From Virgibacillus indicus (GTDB lineage: Bacteria; Bacillota; Bacilli; Bacillales; Amphibacillaceae): 64,000 nt of DNA. The notes under the pieces were generated by a model that was not told the DNA's origin, did no database searches, and saw nothing but the letters and a program-made list of their open reading frames with translations. Below are positions 1 to 9,203 of the stretch, one piece after another. The stretch lies in contig NZ_NPMS01000003.1 of NCBI RefSeq assembly GCF_002266285.1, forward strand, positions 292,744-356,743. The letters are read 5' to 3'. Position 1 is the first letter of the stretch; each line of letters starts with the position of its first letter. A program made the position numbers and the translations under genes.

Positions 1-1206
1 TTTCAGGTGACTTTGCTTGACTACAATGATTATGTGGGCCGTATCGGAATAGGCCGGATTGTTCGGGGAACGATTAAAGTGGGACAACAAGTTGTCGTAA
101 TGAAAAAGGACGGATCACAAAAGTCATTCCGCATCAGCAAGCTTTTTGGATTTAAAGGACTCAAACGTATGGAAATCCAGGAGGCAAAAGCCGGGGATAT
201 TGTTGCAATCTCAGGATTGGATGATTTAAATATCGGAGAAACGATTTGCCCGCAGGATCATCCTGAAGCATTGCCAATGCTGCGTATTGATGAACCAACA
301 TTGCAAATGACTTTTGTGGTAAATAATAGTCCATTTGCAGGTAAAGAAGGTAAATATATTACATCACGACGAATTGAAGAGCGATTATTGAAACAGCTGG
401 AAACAGATGTCAGTCTGCGTGTTGACCCGACGGAATCACCAGATGCCTGGATTGTCTCCGGACGTGGTGAATTGCATTTGTCGATTTTAATCGAAAATAT
501 GCGCAGAGAAGGTTTTGAACTGCAGCTTTCTAAGCCAAAGGTTATTATTAAAGAAATCGATGGCCAGAAATGTGAACCGATGGAACGCGTTCAAATTGAT
601 GTTCCAGAAGAATATACCGGTCCGGTTATGGAATCCCTTGGTGCGCGAAAAGGTGAAATGCTGGATATGGTAAACCAGGGAAATGGACAGGTCCGCCTGG
701 AATTTAAAGTGCCATCACGAGGACTACTTGGATATTCAACCGAATTTATGACACAGACACATGGCTATGGTATTTTAAACCATACGTTTGATGCTTATGA
801 GCCGGTTGTAAAAGGACATGTTGGCGGCAGACGGGAAGGTGTTCTCGTTGGTCTGGAAAATGGTAAGGCTTCTACCTATGGTATTATGCAGTTGGAAGAC
901 CGAGGGGTTATTTTCGTCGATCCTGGAACCGATATTTATGCCGGTATGATTGTTGGAGAGCATAATCGTGAGAATGATCTAACTGTTAATATTACGAAAG
1001 AGAAACATCTAACAAACATCCGATCAGCTAACAAAGACCAAACGTCAACTATCCGAAAAACAAGAAGCATGTCATTAGAAGAGGCAATCGAGTATCTTGA
1101 TGATGATGAATACTGTGAAGTAACACCAGCATCGATTCGTTTGCGTAAAAAAATACTGAACAAAAGTGAACGGGAAAAAGCAGCGAAGAAATCTAAATTA
1201 GGTTAA
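1..1206 (+). CDS. typA: TypA/BipA translational GTPase, C-terminal part (gene enters from left edge)
   Basis: Ribosome-binding GTPase of the EF-G/LepA superfamily that acts on the 70S/50S ribosome in ribosome assembly and stress or low-temperature growth. The frame is open to the window edge, and about 400 residues are present against about 610 in the family, so the N-terminal G domain (P-loop, NKxD) lies outside. What remains starts in the beta-barrel domain (LLDYNDYVGRIGIGRI), then EF-G domain III-like (SGRGELHLSILIENMRREG), domain V-like (SRGLLGYSTEFMTQTHGYG) and the BipA-specific C-terminal domain. A strong terminator follows directly, so typA ends its transcript. The family call is firm. 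Confidence 0.96.
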   Translation, partial: FQVTLLDYNDYVGRIGIGRIVRGTIKVGQQVVVMKKDGSQKSFRISKLFGFKGLKRMEIQEAKAGDIVAISGLDDLNIGETICPQDHPEALPMLRIDEPTLQMTFVVNNSPFAGKEGKYITSRRIEERLLKQLETDVSLRVDPTESPDAWIVSGRGELHLSILIENMRREGFELQLSKPKVIIKEIDGQKCEPMERVQIDVPEEYTGPVMESLGARKGEMLDMVNQGNGQVRLEFKVPSRGLLGYSTEFMTQTHGYGILNHTFDAYEPVVKGHVGGRREGVLVGLENGKASTYGIMQLEDRGVIFVDPGTDIYAGMIVGEHNRENDLTVNITKEKHLTNIRSANKDQTSTIRKTRSMSLEEAIEYLDDDEYCEVTPASIRLRKKILNKSEREKAAKKSKLG

Positions 1207-1211
1207 AGCAG

Positions 1212-1246
1212 CAAGCATGGGAATGATTCTCATGCTTGTTTTTTTA
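1212..1246 (+). terminator. Rho-independent terminator of typA
   Basis: Inverted repeat CAAGCATGGGAAT / ATTCTCATGCTTG (1212-1224 and 1226-1238, one G-T pair) followed by a T tract, starting 6 bases after the stop codon. Confidence 0.93.
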
Positions 1247-1273
1247 TAAGCATAAAAATATTTTTAGTTGTAG

Positions 1274-2518
1274 TTGCTTATCATAATAGGTACACTGAAT
1301 CCAATAAATCAGAGTGAGGTGTTTTCCATTCGATACGTATTGCTGGCTGGCATGGTGTTGTTAATTACTTTTACAGTTGCATGTTCGAACGAAATGGATC
1401 TGGAGACAGAACAAGAAAAAGATTCCGAGGAAACAGATGACGACAGTAACGCTGAGAAAGAGGAAAACGGAGAGGTGGATAATTCGGAGCAGGCAGAACA
1501 GGAAAGTGAGTCTCGAGAAACTAGTAATAACGAAGATCCTAAAGAGATGAATGAGGGGAAAGTTATAGCAGAAAATCTGGAGCAGCCTTGGGAGATTGCT
1601 TATCTTGAGGATACATTTTATATCAGTGAACGCACCGGTTCAATTGCAAGCATAAAGGAAGGGGAGCTAACAAGAAAACCGGTTGAATTTGATCAGAGTC
1701 TATCCAATCAGTCGGAAGCGGGTTTACTGGGAATTGCCATGCCTGATGATTTTAAGGAAACAAATACTGCTTACGCCTATTACTCCTACCAGGAAGATGA
1801 GGATTTTTTCCAGAGGGTGGTTACAATAAAAGAATCCGATGGCAGCTGGCAGGAAACTTCCATTCTGCTGGACAAAATACCAGGAGGGCAGTTTCATCAG
1901 GGCGGGCGGATTGAAATTGGGCCTGATAAGAAATTATATATAACCACTGGTGATGCTACTGTTCCTGAGTTATCACAGAAACTGGACAGTTTAGCAGGAA
2001 AGATCCTTCGTATGAACCTGGACGGCACGATACCAGATGACAACCCTTTTAATAATTCCTATATTTACTCATATGGCCACCGTAATCCGCAGGGACTTGC
2101 ATGGGGACCGAATAATGAGTTCTATGCAACAGAGCATGGATCGGAAGCATATGACGAAATTAATGAAATAAAACCTGGATACAACTATGGCTGGCCAATT
2201 ATCCGTGGAGACGAAGCAGCTGAGAATATGGAAACACCGGTTATCCATTCAGGTGAAGATACGTGGGCGCCTTCAGGAATGGCTTATTACCGTGGTAACT
2301 TTTATTTTGCTTCATTAAGGGGGGAAGGATTGAGAAAGTTTGACCCAATCAATGAGACTCAAGATATAATCATCTCAGATGCAGGACGGGTACGTGATGT
2401 ACTTGCGGCAGAGGGTGGCGTCTATATTATTACAAATAATACGGATGGGCGCGGCGATCCATCACGAGATGATGATAAACTGATTTTTATTCCGATCCCG
2501 GAAAACCAGCTGCACTAA
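1274..2518 (+). CDS. Secreted glucose/sorbosone-dehydrogenase-like lipoprotein (six-bladed propeller)
   Basis: Likely extracellular quinoprotein-type sugar dehydrogenase fold (GSDH/YliI family), anchored as a lipoprotein: a hydrophobic N-terminus ends in a lipobox-like TVAC. A highly acidic E/D/S/N linker of about 60 residues follows, then a beta-propeller with family marks (EAGLLGIA, GGRIEIGPDKKLY, GDATVPE, YGHRNPQGLAWGP, EHGSEAYDEIN, GYNYGWP). Substrate and PQQ binding are not provable here. The start is uncertain: the reading frame opens at TTG 1274 without a clear ribosome site, and an in-frame GTG at 1319 sits in a GAGGTG context, so the true start may be internal. The acidic linker fits a salt-adapted cell surface (inference). 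It stands alone between two terminators. Confidence 0.85.
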   Translation: MLIIIGTLNPINQSEVFSIRYVLLAGMVLLITFTVACSNEMDLETEQEKDSEETDDDSNAEKEENGEVDNSEQAEQESESRETSNNEDPKEMNEGKVIAENLEQPWEIAYLEDTFYISERTGSIASIKEGELTRKPVEFDQSLSNQSEAGLLGIAMPDDFKETNTAYAYYSYQEDEDFFQRVVTIKESDGSWQETSILLDKIPGGQFHQGGRIEIGPDKKLYITTGDATVPELSQKLDSLAGKILRMNLDGTIPDDNPFNNSYIYSYGHRNPQGLAWGPNNEFYATEHGSEAYDEINEIKPGYNYGWPIIRGDEAAENMETPVIHSGEDTWAPSGMAYYRGNFYFASLRGEGLRKFDPINETQDIIISDAGRVRDVLAAEGGVYIITNNTDGRGDPSRDDDKLIFIPIPENQLH

Positions 2519-2603
2519 AAGAAACGGGCTATATCAGATTCCGTTGCCTGTCATAAAAGCCGAATGGATACATCGAGATAATAACGAAAATATTTATCCA
2601 ATT

Positions 2604-2630
2604 GCGCCGCAAAATGCGGTGCTTTTTATT
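2604..2630 (+). terminator. Terminator downstream of the sugar-dehydrogenase-like gene
   Basis: GCGCCGC / GCGGTGC stem (2604-2610, 2616-2622; one G-T pair) with AAAAT loop and a following T-rich tract. No convincing gene lies between 2519 and the next promoter. Confidence 0.8.
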
Positions 2631-2676
2631 ATTAAAATAAAGTTAATCGTTTCTAATGTTGATATTGTCAATTCCT

Positions 2677-2704
2677 TTTACACTCTATTTAGAAAAGTTA
2701 TAAT
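2677..2704 (+). promoter_or_regulatory. Sigma-A-like promoter for the 2796 gene
   Basis: TTTACA (2677-2682), 16-base spacer, perfect TATAAT (2699-2704), about 90 bases before the start codon at 2796. Confidence 0.6.
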
Positions 2705-2795
2705 AACAGTGTTATTATTAAAAAAGCTCCAATAAAAGATGTAGTTAATAACGGCTTCTGAAGTATTTCATCCAATAAGAAGGAGAGTTATCCTG

Positions 2796-3818
2796 TTGAA
2801 AAATATTTTTAATAGCATACTATTATTAATTGCTGCAGAAACAATAATGATTCCCATCTATTATATACTAGTAATTGGTTTAGCTTTCAATGATTCAGGT
2901 TTTGAAACAGATGATTTCATGGAATTCATTTCCATACCATTTCCAGTTTGGATATTTATTGCTGTTGTTTTCATTGCAGTCTTTTTCCTGAATAAACTAA
3001 ACTGTCATAGGATATTACTAAAATTCATTTACATTCCAATTAAATTACTGATGATTGCTATTTTCTTTTTCAGCTATATGGGCGTTTACATGACAGAAGA
3101 AGTGAATAATCAGTACAATCCTGTCACAATTATACAAAATATAAGTAAAGAAGCGGAACGTGCTGCGTTAATAGAAACTCAAGAAAAGGAATATGGAAAC
3201 TTTATAAACAACCAATCCGATTATGAAGAAATACATACAATGGATTATGAAAATACAAGGCTGACTTTATTAATAGATTCCAGTCACGATTCGTTATATA
3301 TAATGTATGAAGACGATGAAAATAGTATCTTTAAATCTTTACCCCAATTTGACAAACCCTTTAGTCAGATTCAAACAAAATTTTCTTATCCAATAACAGA
3401 TTCCCCCATTGGAGAGCTGTTATACGCTAAGGATTCGAATCATCACTATTATATTATGAATCCATCAAATAGATTAGCTTTTCAGTTATTCGGAGAACCT
3501 AATATCATTGTTTCGAATGAACGAAATAACCTGGAAATGCTTTTGGGGGATATTTTAATGAACAATGTGCGTACACATTCAATTTCCTATAAAAATGGAA
3601 ACGTGTATAGAACCGGTGAAATTGATGATGACTTGACATGGGAATTTTTCAAAAACGGGGAGAAAATATTGGGCAGGGACGCAAGTGATGAATTAAGTTT
3701 GGAACTTTCTTCTTTACCTCATATATTTGATGAACAAGGTGAATATAGTGCTTATTTAACTTCCTATATTGAGGGGGGACATCGCAAAGTAAGTAATACG
3801 GTTCATTGGTCCAATTGA
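2796..3818 (+). CDS. Uncharacterised membrane-anchored protein
   Basis: I do not recognise the family. The first ~115 residues contain about three hydrophobic helices (around 5-30, 48-68 and 75-100), followed by a ~220-residue hydrophilic part rich in aromatic and acidic residues that probably lies on one side of the membrane. Translation starts at TTG 2796 behind AAGGAGAG (2780-2787). It has its own promoter, and a separate RBS precedes the next gene about 75 bases downstream. The AT-rich codon use resembles low-expression accessory genes. No catalytic motif is visible. Confidence 0.7.
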   Translation: MKNIFNSILLLIAAETIMIPIYYILVIGLAFNDSGFETDDFMEFISIPFPVWIFIAVVFIAVFFLNKLNCHRILLKFIYIPIKLLMIAIFFFSYMGVYMTEEVNNQYNPVTIIQNISKEAERAALIETQEKEYGNFINNQSDYEEIHTMDYENTRLTLLIDSSHDSLYIMYEDDENSIFKSLPQFDKPFSQIQTKFSYPITDSPIGELLYAKDSNHHYYIMNPSNRLAFQLFGEPNIIVSNERNNLEMLLGDILMNNVRTHSISYKNGNVYRTGEIDDDLTWEFFKNGEKILGRDASDELSLELSSLPHIFDEQGEYSAYLTSYIEGGHRKVSNTVHWSN

Positions 3819-3892
3819 GATAGAACGACCAAGGCAGGCCTGTTGTAAAAGTAATCATTATAAAGTTTGAAAATTGGAAGGAAGGTATTTAA

Positions 3893-4747
3893 ATGCTGAA
3901 ACAACTAGCAAAAAGAGTGTATTATATGCCCCATTATTCGGAAACAGATCGTCCCGCCTTAGGTTTAATTTGCGGAGATAGCTTTAGTTTGGCTGTTGAT
4001 TCAGGGAATTCGCCTGCACATGGAAAAGATTTTCTTAATCTAACAGAAAAGATGGATATAACCCCTTTGAAATATGCTGTCATTACACATTGGCACTGGG
4101 ATCATGTCTTTGGTATTAAAACAATGGATTTAATAACAATAAGTCATGAGGAGACGAAGAAGAAAATCAATTATATGAAAACCCTGAAATGGGATGACGC
4201 TTCGATAGATGAACGAGTTGAGACTGGGGAAGAGATTGAGTTTTGCAGCGAGATGATAAAACGGGAAATGCCAGTACGTGATAAATTGGAGTTAAAGGCA
4301 CCGGATATCACTTTTAATAAGAAGCTGGAAATTGATTTGGGAGGCATAACCTGTGTGGTCGAACATGTCGGAGGGGTCCATGCACACGATTCATCCATTG
4401 TTTATATACCTGATGAAAAAATTGTGTTTCTAGGGGACTGCATATATCAGGACTTTTACAGTGGCGAATGGAGTTATGATAAGGAAGAATTGAATATCCT
4501 GATAGAAAAAATAAAAAAATATGAAGCAGATTGGTACGTAACAGGTCATCAAGACCCAAAAACACATGATGAAATGTGGAGCCTTTTTGATGATTTGACA
4601 GGTATTGGCGAAATCGTGGGGAATGAAGTTTCTCTTGATAAAGCCGTTGCCAGATTTAAGGAAATGCGAAAGATACTTCCAAATGAAGAACAGCTAGAGT
4701 ATATCGAAAACTTTGTAAACGGCAATCAAAAAAGTTTGAAGAATTGA
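3893..4747 (+). CDS. Metallo-beta-lactamase-fold hydrolase
   Basis: Cytoplasmic MBL-fold metalloenzyme of 284 residues. The zinc-binding motif THWHWDH is visible at residues 65-71 (HxHxDH with Trp in both variable positions), followed by a later His (GGVHAHDSS, about 165), Asp (FLGDCIY) and a C-terminal His (VTGHQDPKTH). All expected metal ligands therefore seem present. There is no signal peptide. The HWHWDH form occurs in a broad group of bacterial MBL hydrolases whose substrates are mostly unassigned, so no substrate is proposed. The ATG at 3893 follows GGAAGGAAGGT. Confidence 0.85.
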   Translation: MLKQLAKRVYYMPHYSETDRPALGLICGDSFSLAVDSGNSPAHGKDFLNLTEKMDITPLKYAVITHWHWDHVFGIKTMDLITISHEETKKKINYMKTLKWDDASIDERVETGEEIEFCSEMIKREMPVRDKLELKAPDITFNKKLEIDLGGITCVVEHVGGVHAHDSSIVYIPDEKIVFLGDCIYQDFYSGEWSYDKEELNILIEKIKKYEADWYVTGHQDPKTHDEMWSLFDDLTGIGEIVGNEVSLDKAVARFKEMRKILPNEEQLEYIENFVNGNQKSLKN

Positions 4748-4813
4748 TTGGCTGATAATAAAAAGAAAGTGGTGTGATGTTCAGCCGAAGTTGTGCAACT
4801 ACTAAGGGAAGGC

Positions 4814-4914
4814 GCGCGATAACCCAAAAAGCTGCGCGTCGGCAGGGAGAAGTCGTGCGATAACCGCATAAAGTCGCGCGTTGTTACTACTTTAGGCGTC
4901 CGTCGCGCGAGTTT
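4814..4914. repeat. 20-21-base periodic array, GCGCGATAAC core (family A, copy 1)
   Basis: Cores GCGCG/GTGCG start at 4814, 4834, 4855 and 4876 (steps 20, 21, 21), with weaker cores near 4896-4905. The core reads GCGCGATAAC and the intervening ~10 bases vary. It fills the convergent gap between the MBL gene and the minus-strand SRPBCC gene. The same core recurs at 44960-45048. Confidence 0.75.
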
Positions 4915-4938
4915 GAACAATTCTCGCAATCCACCAAT

Positions 4939-5418
4939 TTACAATCCTGCTTCTTCAATTGCCTCCTGATATTTTTTATACCATCTGTTCCAAAGGGATC
5001 TCCGATTACGGATGGTGGTTCCATCAAGCAAGGCCTGAATCACTTCAAGGCAAACATGCCAGCCTGCCAGATCCTTTGGTGTATGATCTGTTACTTCATG
5101 AAGATATTCTTTGAACACAAGCTTACAGCCGAAAGAATTAGCTGCCAGTTCGAATTGTACGGAATTCTTATCCCATGTGAACGCGAGTATTGACTTTGGT
5201 TCAACCTCCAAAATTTCCATTTTTTCATAATTGCCGTCCTTCATATCAAAAAGAATTTCACTCCCCTTTTCCAATTTCTGAATTTCTAGTTCTGGAAACC
5301 ACTGCTGCAGTTTATCATTGTTAGTTAAATAGGACCACACTTCATCAATTGAATAATAAAACTGCCTTGTAAATACCGCTGCAGCAAATTCACCCGATTT
5401 ATCAATTTTGGCTAGCAT
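4939..5418 (-). CDS. SRPBCC/AHSA1-domain protein
   Basis: Single-domain helix-grip (START-like) protein of 159 residues in the Aha1/CalC family. Marks are the opening FTRQFYYSIDEVWSYLTNNDKL-like stretch, WFPELE, ILEVEPKSILAFTWD and a C-terminal helix with GWHVCLEVIQALLDG. Members bind small hydrophobic ligands or act as accessory factors; the ligand is unknown. It is monocistronic on the minus strand, with RBS GGAGGAG just upstream of its ATG. Confidence 0.85.
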   Translation of the reverse strand: MLAKIDKSGEFAAAVFTRQFYYSIDEVWSYLTNNDKLQQWFPELEIQKLEKGSEILFDMKDGNYEKMEILEVEPKSILAFTWDKNSVQFELAANSFGCKLVFKEYLHEVTDHTPKDLAGWHVCLEVIQALLDGTTIRNRRSLWNRWYKKYQEAIEEAGL

Positions 5419-5514
5419 CTAATCTCCTCCAATTATTGTGTCTCTTTAAGGATAAATCACATCTATTTTCATTACAAGATTAGCACACTTAAAGATGGGG
5501 AAGATTATTTAAAA

Positions 5515-5528
5515 TGTAAGCAGTTGCA
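5515..5528 (+). promoter_or_regulatory. Possible CcpA (cre) site at the trehalose promoter
   Basis: TGTAAGCAGTTGCA matches 12 of 14 positions of the cre consensus TGWAANCGNTNWCA and overlaps the -35 box of treP, a position expected for catabolite repression of a sugar PTS operon. Confidence 0.45.
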
Positions 5529-5572
5529 AGAACATGTATATACAAGTTATAATATAAGTTGTATATACATGT
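5524..5572 (+). promoter_or_regulatory. treP promoter with TreR-type operator palindrome
   Basis: TTGCAA (5524-5529), 18-base spacer, TATAAT (5548-5553). The -10 box lies in the centre of a perfect inverted repeat: arms ACATGTATATACAA (5532-5545) and TTGTATATACATGT (5559-5572). TTGTATATACAA-type half sites are the known B. subtilis TreR operator sequence. The repressor gene treR is the third gene of this operon, so autoregulated trehalose-6-phosphate induction is expected. Confidence 0.88.
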
Positions 5573-5603
5573 TTCATGGGTGATTAAAAGGAGGTTTATA
5601 TAG

Positions 5604-7517
5604 ATGGAAACAATTTATTCGCCGCTCAGCGGGAGAGTTCTCCCATTGGAGGATGTTCCAGATCCCACATTTTCTCAAAAAATGATGGGTGATGGTCTGG
5701 CTATCGAGCCTGCAGACGGGAAGGTAGTATCCCCGGTAAATGGGGAAATTGTACAGATTTTCCCGACAAAGCATGCTATCGGAATTCAAAGCGGGTCTGG
5801 TGTGGAAATACTGATACACATAGGACTTGAGACAGTATCTCTTGATGGAGAAGGCTTTGAAGCACATGTAAAACAGGGGGATACAGTCAAGGTAGGTAAT
5901 CCTCTAGTTACATTTAATCTGGACTTTATAAAAGAAAAAGCTTCTAGCCACATATCTCCGATAGTCATCACCAATGGAGATAAATTAAAGAATTTTACGA
6001 AAACAGATGAAGCAAACGTTACTGCTGGTGAATCGATGCTTTTTCAAGCCAGCCTGCAAAACAGGGAAACTGAAGAAAAGGCTCCATTAAAGAAGAAATC
6101 GAATACGGAGTATGGACAGGAAGCGGATGAAATCATAGCTGCAGTTGGCGGAATTGACAATGTAAATGCTGCAACCCACTGTGTCACACGGCTCCGTTTT
6201 GCATTGTCTGATGAAGATAAAGTAGATAAAGAAGCACTTGAAAATATGAACATTGTCAAAGGTTCTTTTTCTTCAAATGGACAGTTCCAGGTTGTGATCG
6301 GCCAAGGAACTGTAGATAAAGTATATAAAGCAATGGTTGAAGAAACTGGTATTTCCGAAGCTACAAAAGAAGAAGTTAAAGCAGCAGGTGGCAAAAAACA
6401 AAACCCGCTTCAGCGCGCAATTAAAGTACTGGCAGATATATTTATTCCTATTTTGCCTGCAATCGTAACTGCAGGGTTATTGATGGGGATCAATAATATT
6501 TTAGCAAACCCCGGTATTTTCTTTGATGAGCAATCATTAATTGAAGTGTATCCAGAGTGGGCCGGTATTGCAGACATGATTAATATTATTGCCAACGCCG
6601 CATTCACTTTCCTGCCTGCATTAATTGGCTGGTCTGCAGTTAAGCGGTTTGGCGGGAATGAGCTATTAGGTGTCGTTCTCGGTTTAATTATGGTTCATCC
6701 TGCATTGTTAAGTGCATGGGACTATGGTACAGCACTGGAAGAAGGAACTATCCCAACATGGAACCTGTTTGGCTTCGAAGTAGACAAAATGGGCTATCAG
6801 GGACAAGTATTACCAGTGTTATTCGCTTCATGGATACTTGCAAAAATTGAAATTTATCTTAATAAACGAGTAATGGACTCATTGCAGCTATTAATCGTAG
6901 CACCGGTTGCATTGCTGGTAACTGGTTTTCTGACATTCATTATTATCGGACCGGCAACATTTGCAATCGGTAACTGGATTACCGATGGACTTGTAGCTAT
7001 CTTTGATCAATTTGCGATTCTTGGCGGTCTTGTTTATGGTGCATTATATGCTCCACTGGTAATTACAGGGATGCATCATACTTTCCTTGCAGTGGATCTG
7101 CAATTAATTGGTTCTACGGACACAACATTCTTATGGCCAATCCTGGCATTATCCAATATTGCACAGGGTGCAGCAGCGTTTGCGATGATGCTTGTAGCGA
7201 AAGATGAAAAATTAAAGGGACTCTCCGGAACATCAGGTATTTCAGCGTGGCTGGGCATAACCGAACCGGCAATGTTTGGGGTCAATTTGCGATTTAAATA
7301 TCCATTTGTGGCTGCCGTCATCGGATCTTCCATCGCTGGTGCATTTATCACCATGCAAAATGTGCTGGCAAACTCGATAGGTGTTGGTGGCGTACCAGGG
7401 ATCTTTTCAATTGTTCCTGAAGGCTGGGGATCCTTCCTGATAGGAATGGCGATTGTTATGGTTGTACCATTTATCATTACCTTTTTTATAGCAAAACGTA
7501 AACTAAATACACATTAA
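5604..7517 (+). CDS. treP: Trehalose PTS permease, IIA-IIB-IIC fusion
   Basis: Phosphotransferase transporter that imports and phosphorylates trehalose to trehalose-6-phosphate. Unlike B. subtilis TreP (IIBC only) it begins with a glucose-type IIA domain, residues ~1-140, with the two active histidines in PTKHAIG and ILIHIGL. IIB follows at ~170-250 with the phospho-cysteine in HCVTRLRFAL, then a ten-helix IIC at ~270-630 including GITEPAMFGVN. Domain order A-B-C is uncommon; many fused beta-glucoside and sucrose permeases are B-C-A. Substrate assignment rests on the adjacent treC and treR. The start ATG follows AAAAGGAGGT. treC begins 24 bases after its stop. Confidence 0.9.
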   Translation: METIYSPLSGRVLPLEDVPDPTFSQKMMGDGLAIEPADGKVVSPVNGEIVQIFPTKHAIGIQSGSGVEILIHIGLETVSLDGEGFEAHVKQGDTVKVGNPLVTFNLDFIKEKASSHISPIVITNGDKLKNFTKTDEANVTAGESMLFQASLQNRETEEKAPLKKKSNTEYGQEADEIIAAVGGIDNVNAATHCVTRLRFALSDEDKVDKEALENMNIVKGSFSSNGQFQVVIGQGTVDKVYKAMVEETGISEATKEEVKAAGGKKQNPLQRAIKVLADIFIPILPAIVTAGLLMGINNILANPGIFFDEQSLIEVYPEWAGIADMINIIANAAFTFLPALIGWSAVKRFGGNELLGVVLGLIMVHPALLSAWDYGTALEEGTIPTWNLFGFEVDKMGYQGQVLPVLFASWILAKIEIYLNKRVMDSLQLLIVAPVALLVTGFLTFIIIGPATFAIGNWITDGLVAIFDQFAILGGLVYGALYAPLVITGMHHTFLAVDLQLIGSTDTTFLWPILALSNIAQGAAAFAMMLVAKDEKLKGLSGTSGISAWLGITEPAMFGVNLRFKYPFVAAVIGSSIAGAFITMQNVLANSIGVGGVPGIFSIVPEGWGSFLIGMAIVMVVPFIITFFIAKRKLNTH

Positions 7518-7541
7518 TTTAGCATAATGAGGTGAAAAGCA

Positions 7542-9191
7542 ATGAATGAAGCATGGTGGAAAAAAGCAACAGTTTATCAAATTTATCCAAAAAGCTTTCA
7601 GGATACGACAGGGAACGGGATTGGAGATATTCAGGGAATTATCCGCAAACTGGATTATTTAAACAAATTAAGTGTCGATGTTATATGGCTCACACCTATA
7701 TACAAATCCCCACAGAAAGATAATGGCTATGATATCAGTGATTATCTTTCCATAGAACCAACATATGGAACGATGGAGGATTTTGAGGAGCTTTTGGAAG
7801 AAACGCATAAACGGGATATGAAGCTGATTATGGATCTTGTCATTAATCATACTTCAACAGATCATGAATGGTTTAAAAAGGCTTCAGCCTCCAAGGAGAA
7901 TGAATTTCGTGATTTCTATATTTGGAAGGATGCAATTGATGGTGCAGAACCAACAAACTGGCAATCTAAATTTGGAGGTCCAGCCTGGCAGTATGATGAA
8001 AAAACAGACCAATATTATTTGCATTTGTTTGATAAAACGCAGGCGGATTTAAACTGGGAAAATAAAAAACTGAGAAATAAGCTGTACGATATCGTTCGGT
8101 TCTGGGCAGAAAAAGGAATTGACGGTTTTCGGCTGGATGTCATTAATCTGATTTCAAAAGATCAAAGCTTTCCTGATGATGATACAGGAGTGGGGAAAAA
8201 GTTTTATACGGACGGTCCACGGATTCATGAATTTCTGAATGAAATGAATCAGTCGGCATTTTCCCCATACAATATGATGACAGTTGGAGAAATGTCTTCA
8301 ACGACCATCGAAAACTGTGTATTGTATACACGCCCAGAGCGCAACGAGCTGGATATGACTTTCCAGTTCCATCATTTAAAGGTGGACTATCCAAACGGGG
8401 AAAAGTGGGCAAAGGCACCATTTGATTTTATTCAATTAAAGAAAATACTTTCAAACTGGCAATCTGGGATGCATGAGGGTGGTGGCTGGAATGCACTGTT
8501 CTGGTGCAATCATGACCAGCCGCGTGCTGTTTCCCGATTTGGCGATGACGGGGAATACCATAAGGAATCGGCAAAAATGCTGGCAACAACCCTTCATATG
8601 ATGCAGGGTACTCCATATATTTATCAGGGTGAAGAAATTGGCATGACTAATCCTGACTTTGACCAGATAGAAGAGTACCGCGATGTGGAGTCCCTGAATG
8701 CCTATAGCATTCTTAAAGAACAAGGGAAATCAGAACAGGAAATCATGGAAATACTGAAGCAGAAGTCGCGTGATAATGCACGGACACCAATGCAATGGTC
8801 GAATGAAGAAAATGCAGGATTTACAACTGTAACTCCATGGATTCCGCTGGCTGAAAATTACGCTGACATCAATGTGGAAAAAACATTGCAGGAGCCGAAT
8901 TCTGTTTTTAATCATTATCAGCAATTAATTCAACTTCGGAAAAAATATGATATTATAACCTATGGGGATTATCAATTGCTTTATGAAAAGGATCCGCAAA
9001 TCTTTGCATATACACGTAATTGGAATGATCAGCAACTGATTGTCGTAAATAACTTTTATCCAGAAGAAACGACATTTAACCTGTCAGCAGATAATGCTGA
9101 CGTGTTGTTGTCAAATTACTCCAATACCGTGGCATCAAATGGAATAGTAACGCTAAGAGCCTATGAGTCCATTGTATTTTATGTAGATTAA
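7542..9191 (+). CDS. treC: Trehalose-6-phosphate hydrolase (alpha,alpha-phosphotrehalase)
   Basis: Cytosolic GH13 alpha-glucosidase splitting trehalose-6-phosphate into glucose and glucose-6-phosphate (called treA in B. subtilis). The length of 549 residues is normal. GH13 regions are visible: DLVINH (98-103), nucleophile Asp199 in GFRLDVIN, acid/base Glu250 in TVGEMSS, and the transition-state Asp325 in CNHDQPRAVSRFGDD. The C-terminal beta domain is complete. The position between treP and treR makes this assignment better than oligo-1,6-glucosidase, its closest relative in sequence. Confidence 0.93.
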   Translation: MNEAWWKKATVYQIYPKSFQDTTGNGIGDIQGIIRKLDYLNKLSVDVIWLTPIYKSPQKDNGYDISDYLSIEPTYGTMEDFEELLEETHKRDMKLIMDLVINHTSTDHEWFKKASASKENEFRDFYIWKDAIDGAEPTNWQSKFGGPAWQYDEKTDQYYLHLFDKTQADLNWENKKLRNKLYDIVRFWAEKGIDGFRLDVINLISKDQSFPDDDTGVGKKFYTDGPRIHEFLNEMNQSAFSPYNMMTVGEMSSTTIENCVLYTRPERNELDMTFQFHHLKVDYPNGEKWAKAPFDFIQLKKILSNWQSGMHEGGGWNALFWCNHDQPRAVSRFGDDGEYHKESAKMLATTLHMMQGTPYIYQGEEIGMTNPDFDQIEEYRDVESLNAYSILKEQGKSEQEIMEILKQKSRDNARTPMQWSNEENAGFTTVTPWIPLAENYADINVEKTLQEPNSVFNHYQQLIQLRKKYDIITYGDYQLLYEKDPQIFAYTRNWNDQQLIVVNNFYPEETTFNLSADNADVLLSNYSNTVASNGIVTLRAYESIVFYVD

Positions 9192-9203
9192 TGAGGGAAA
9201 ACT

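Noticed and set aside
2544..2735. 63-codon open frame after the sugar-dehydrogenase-like gene
   Set aside because: It runs through a terminator and a promoter, lacks an RBS and has no protein-like composition.
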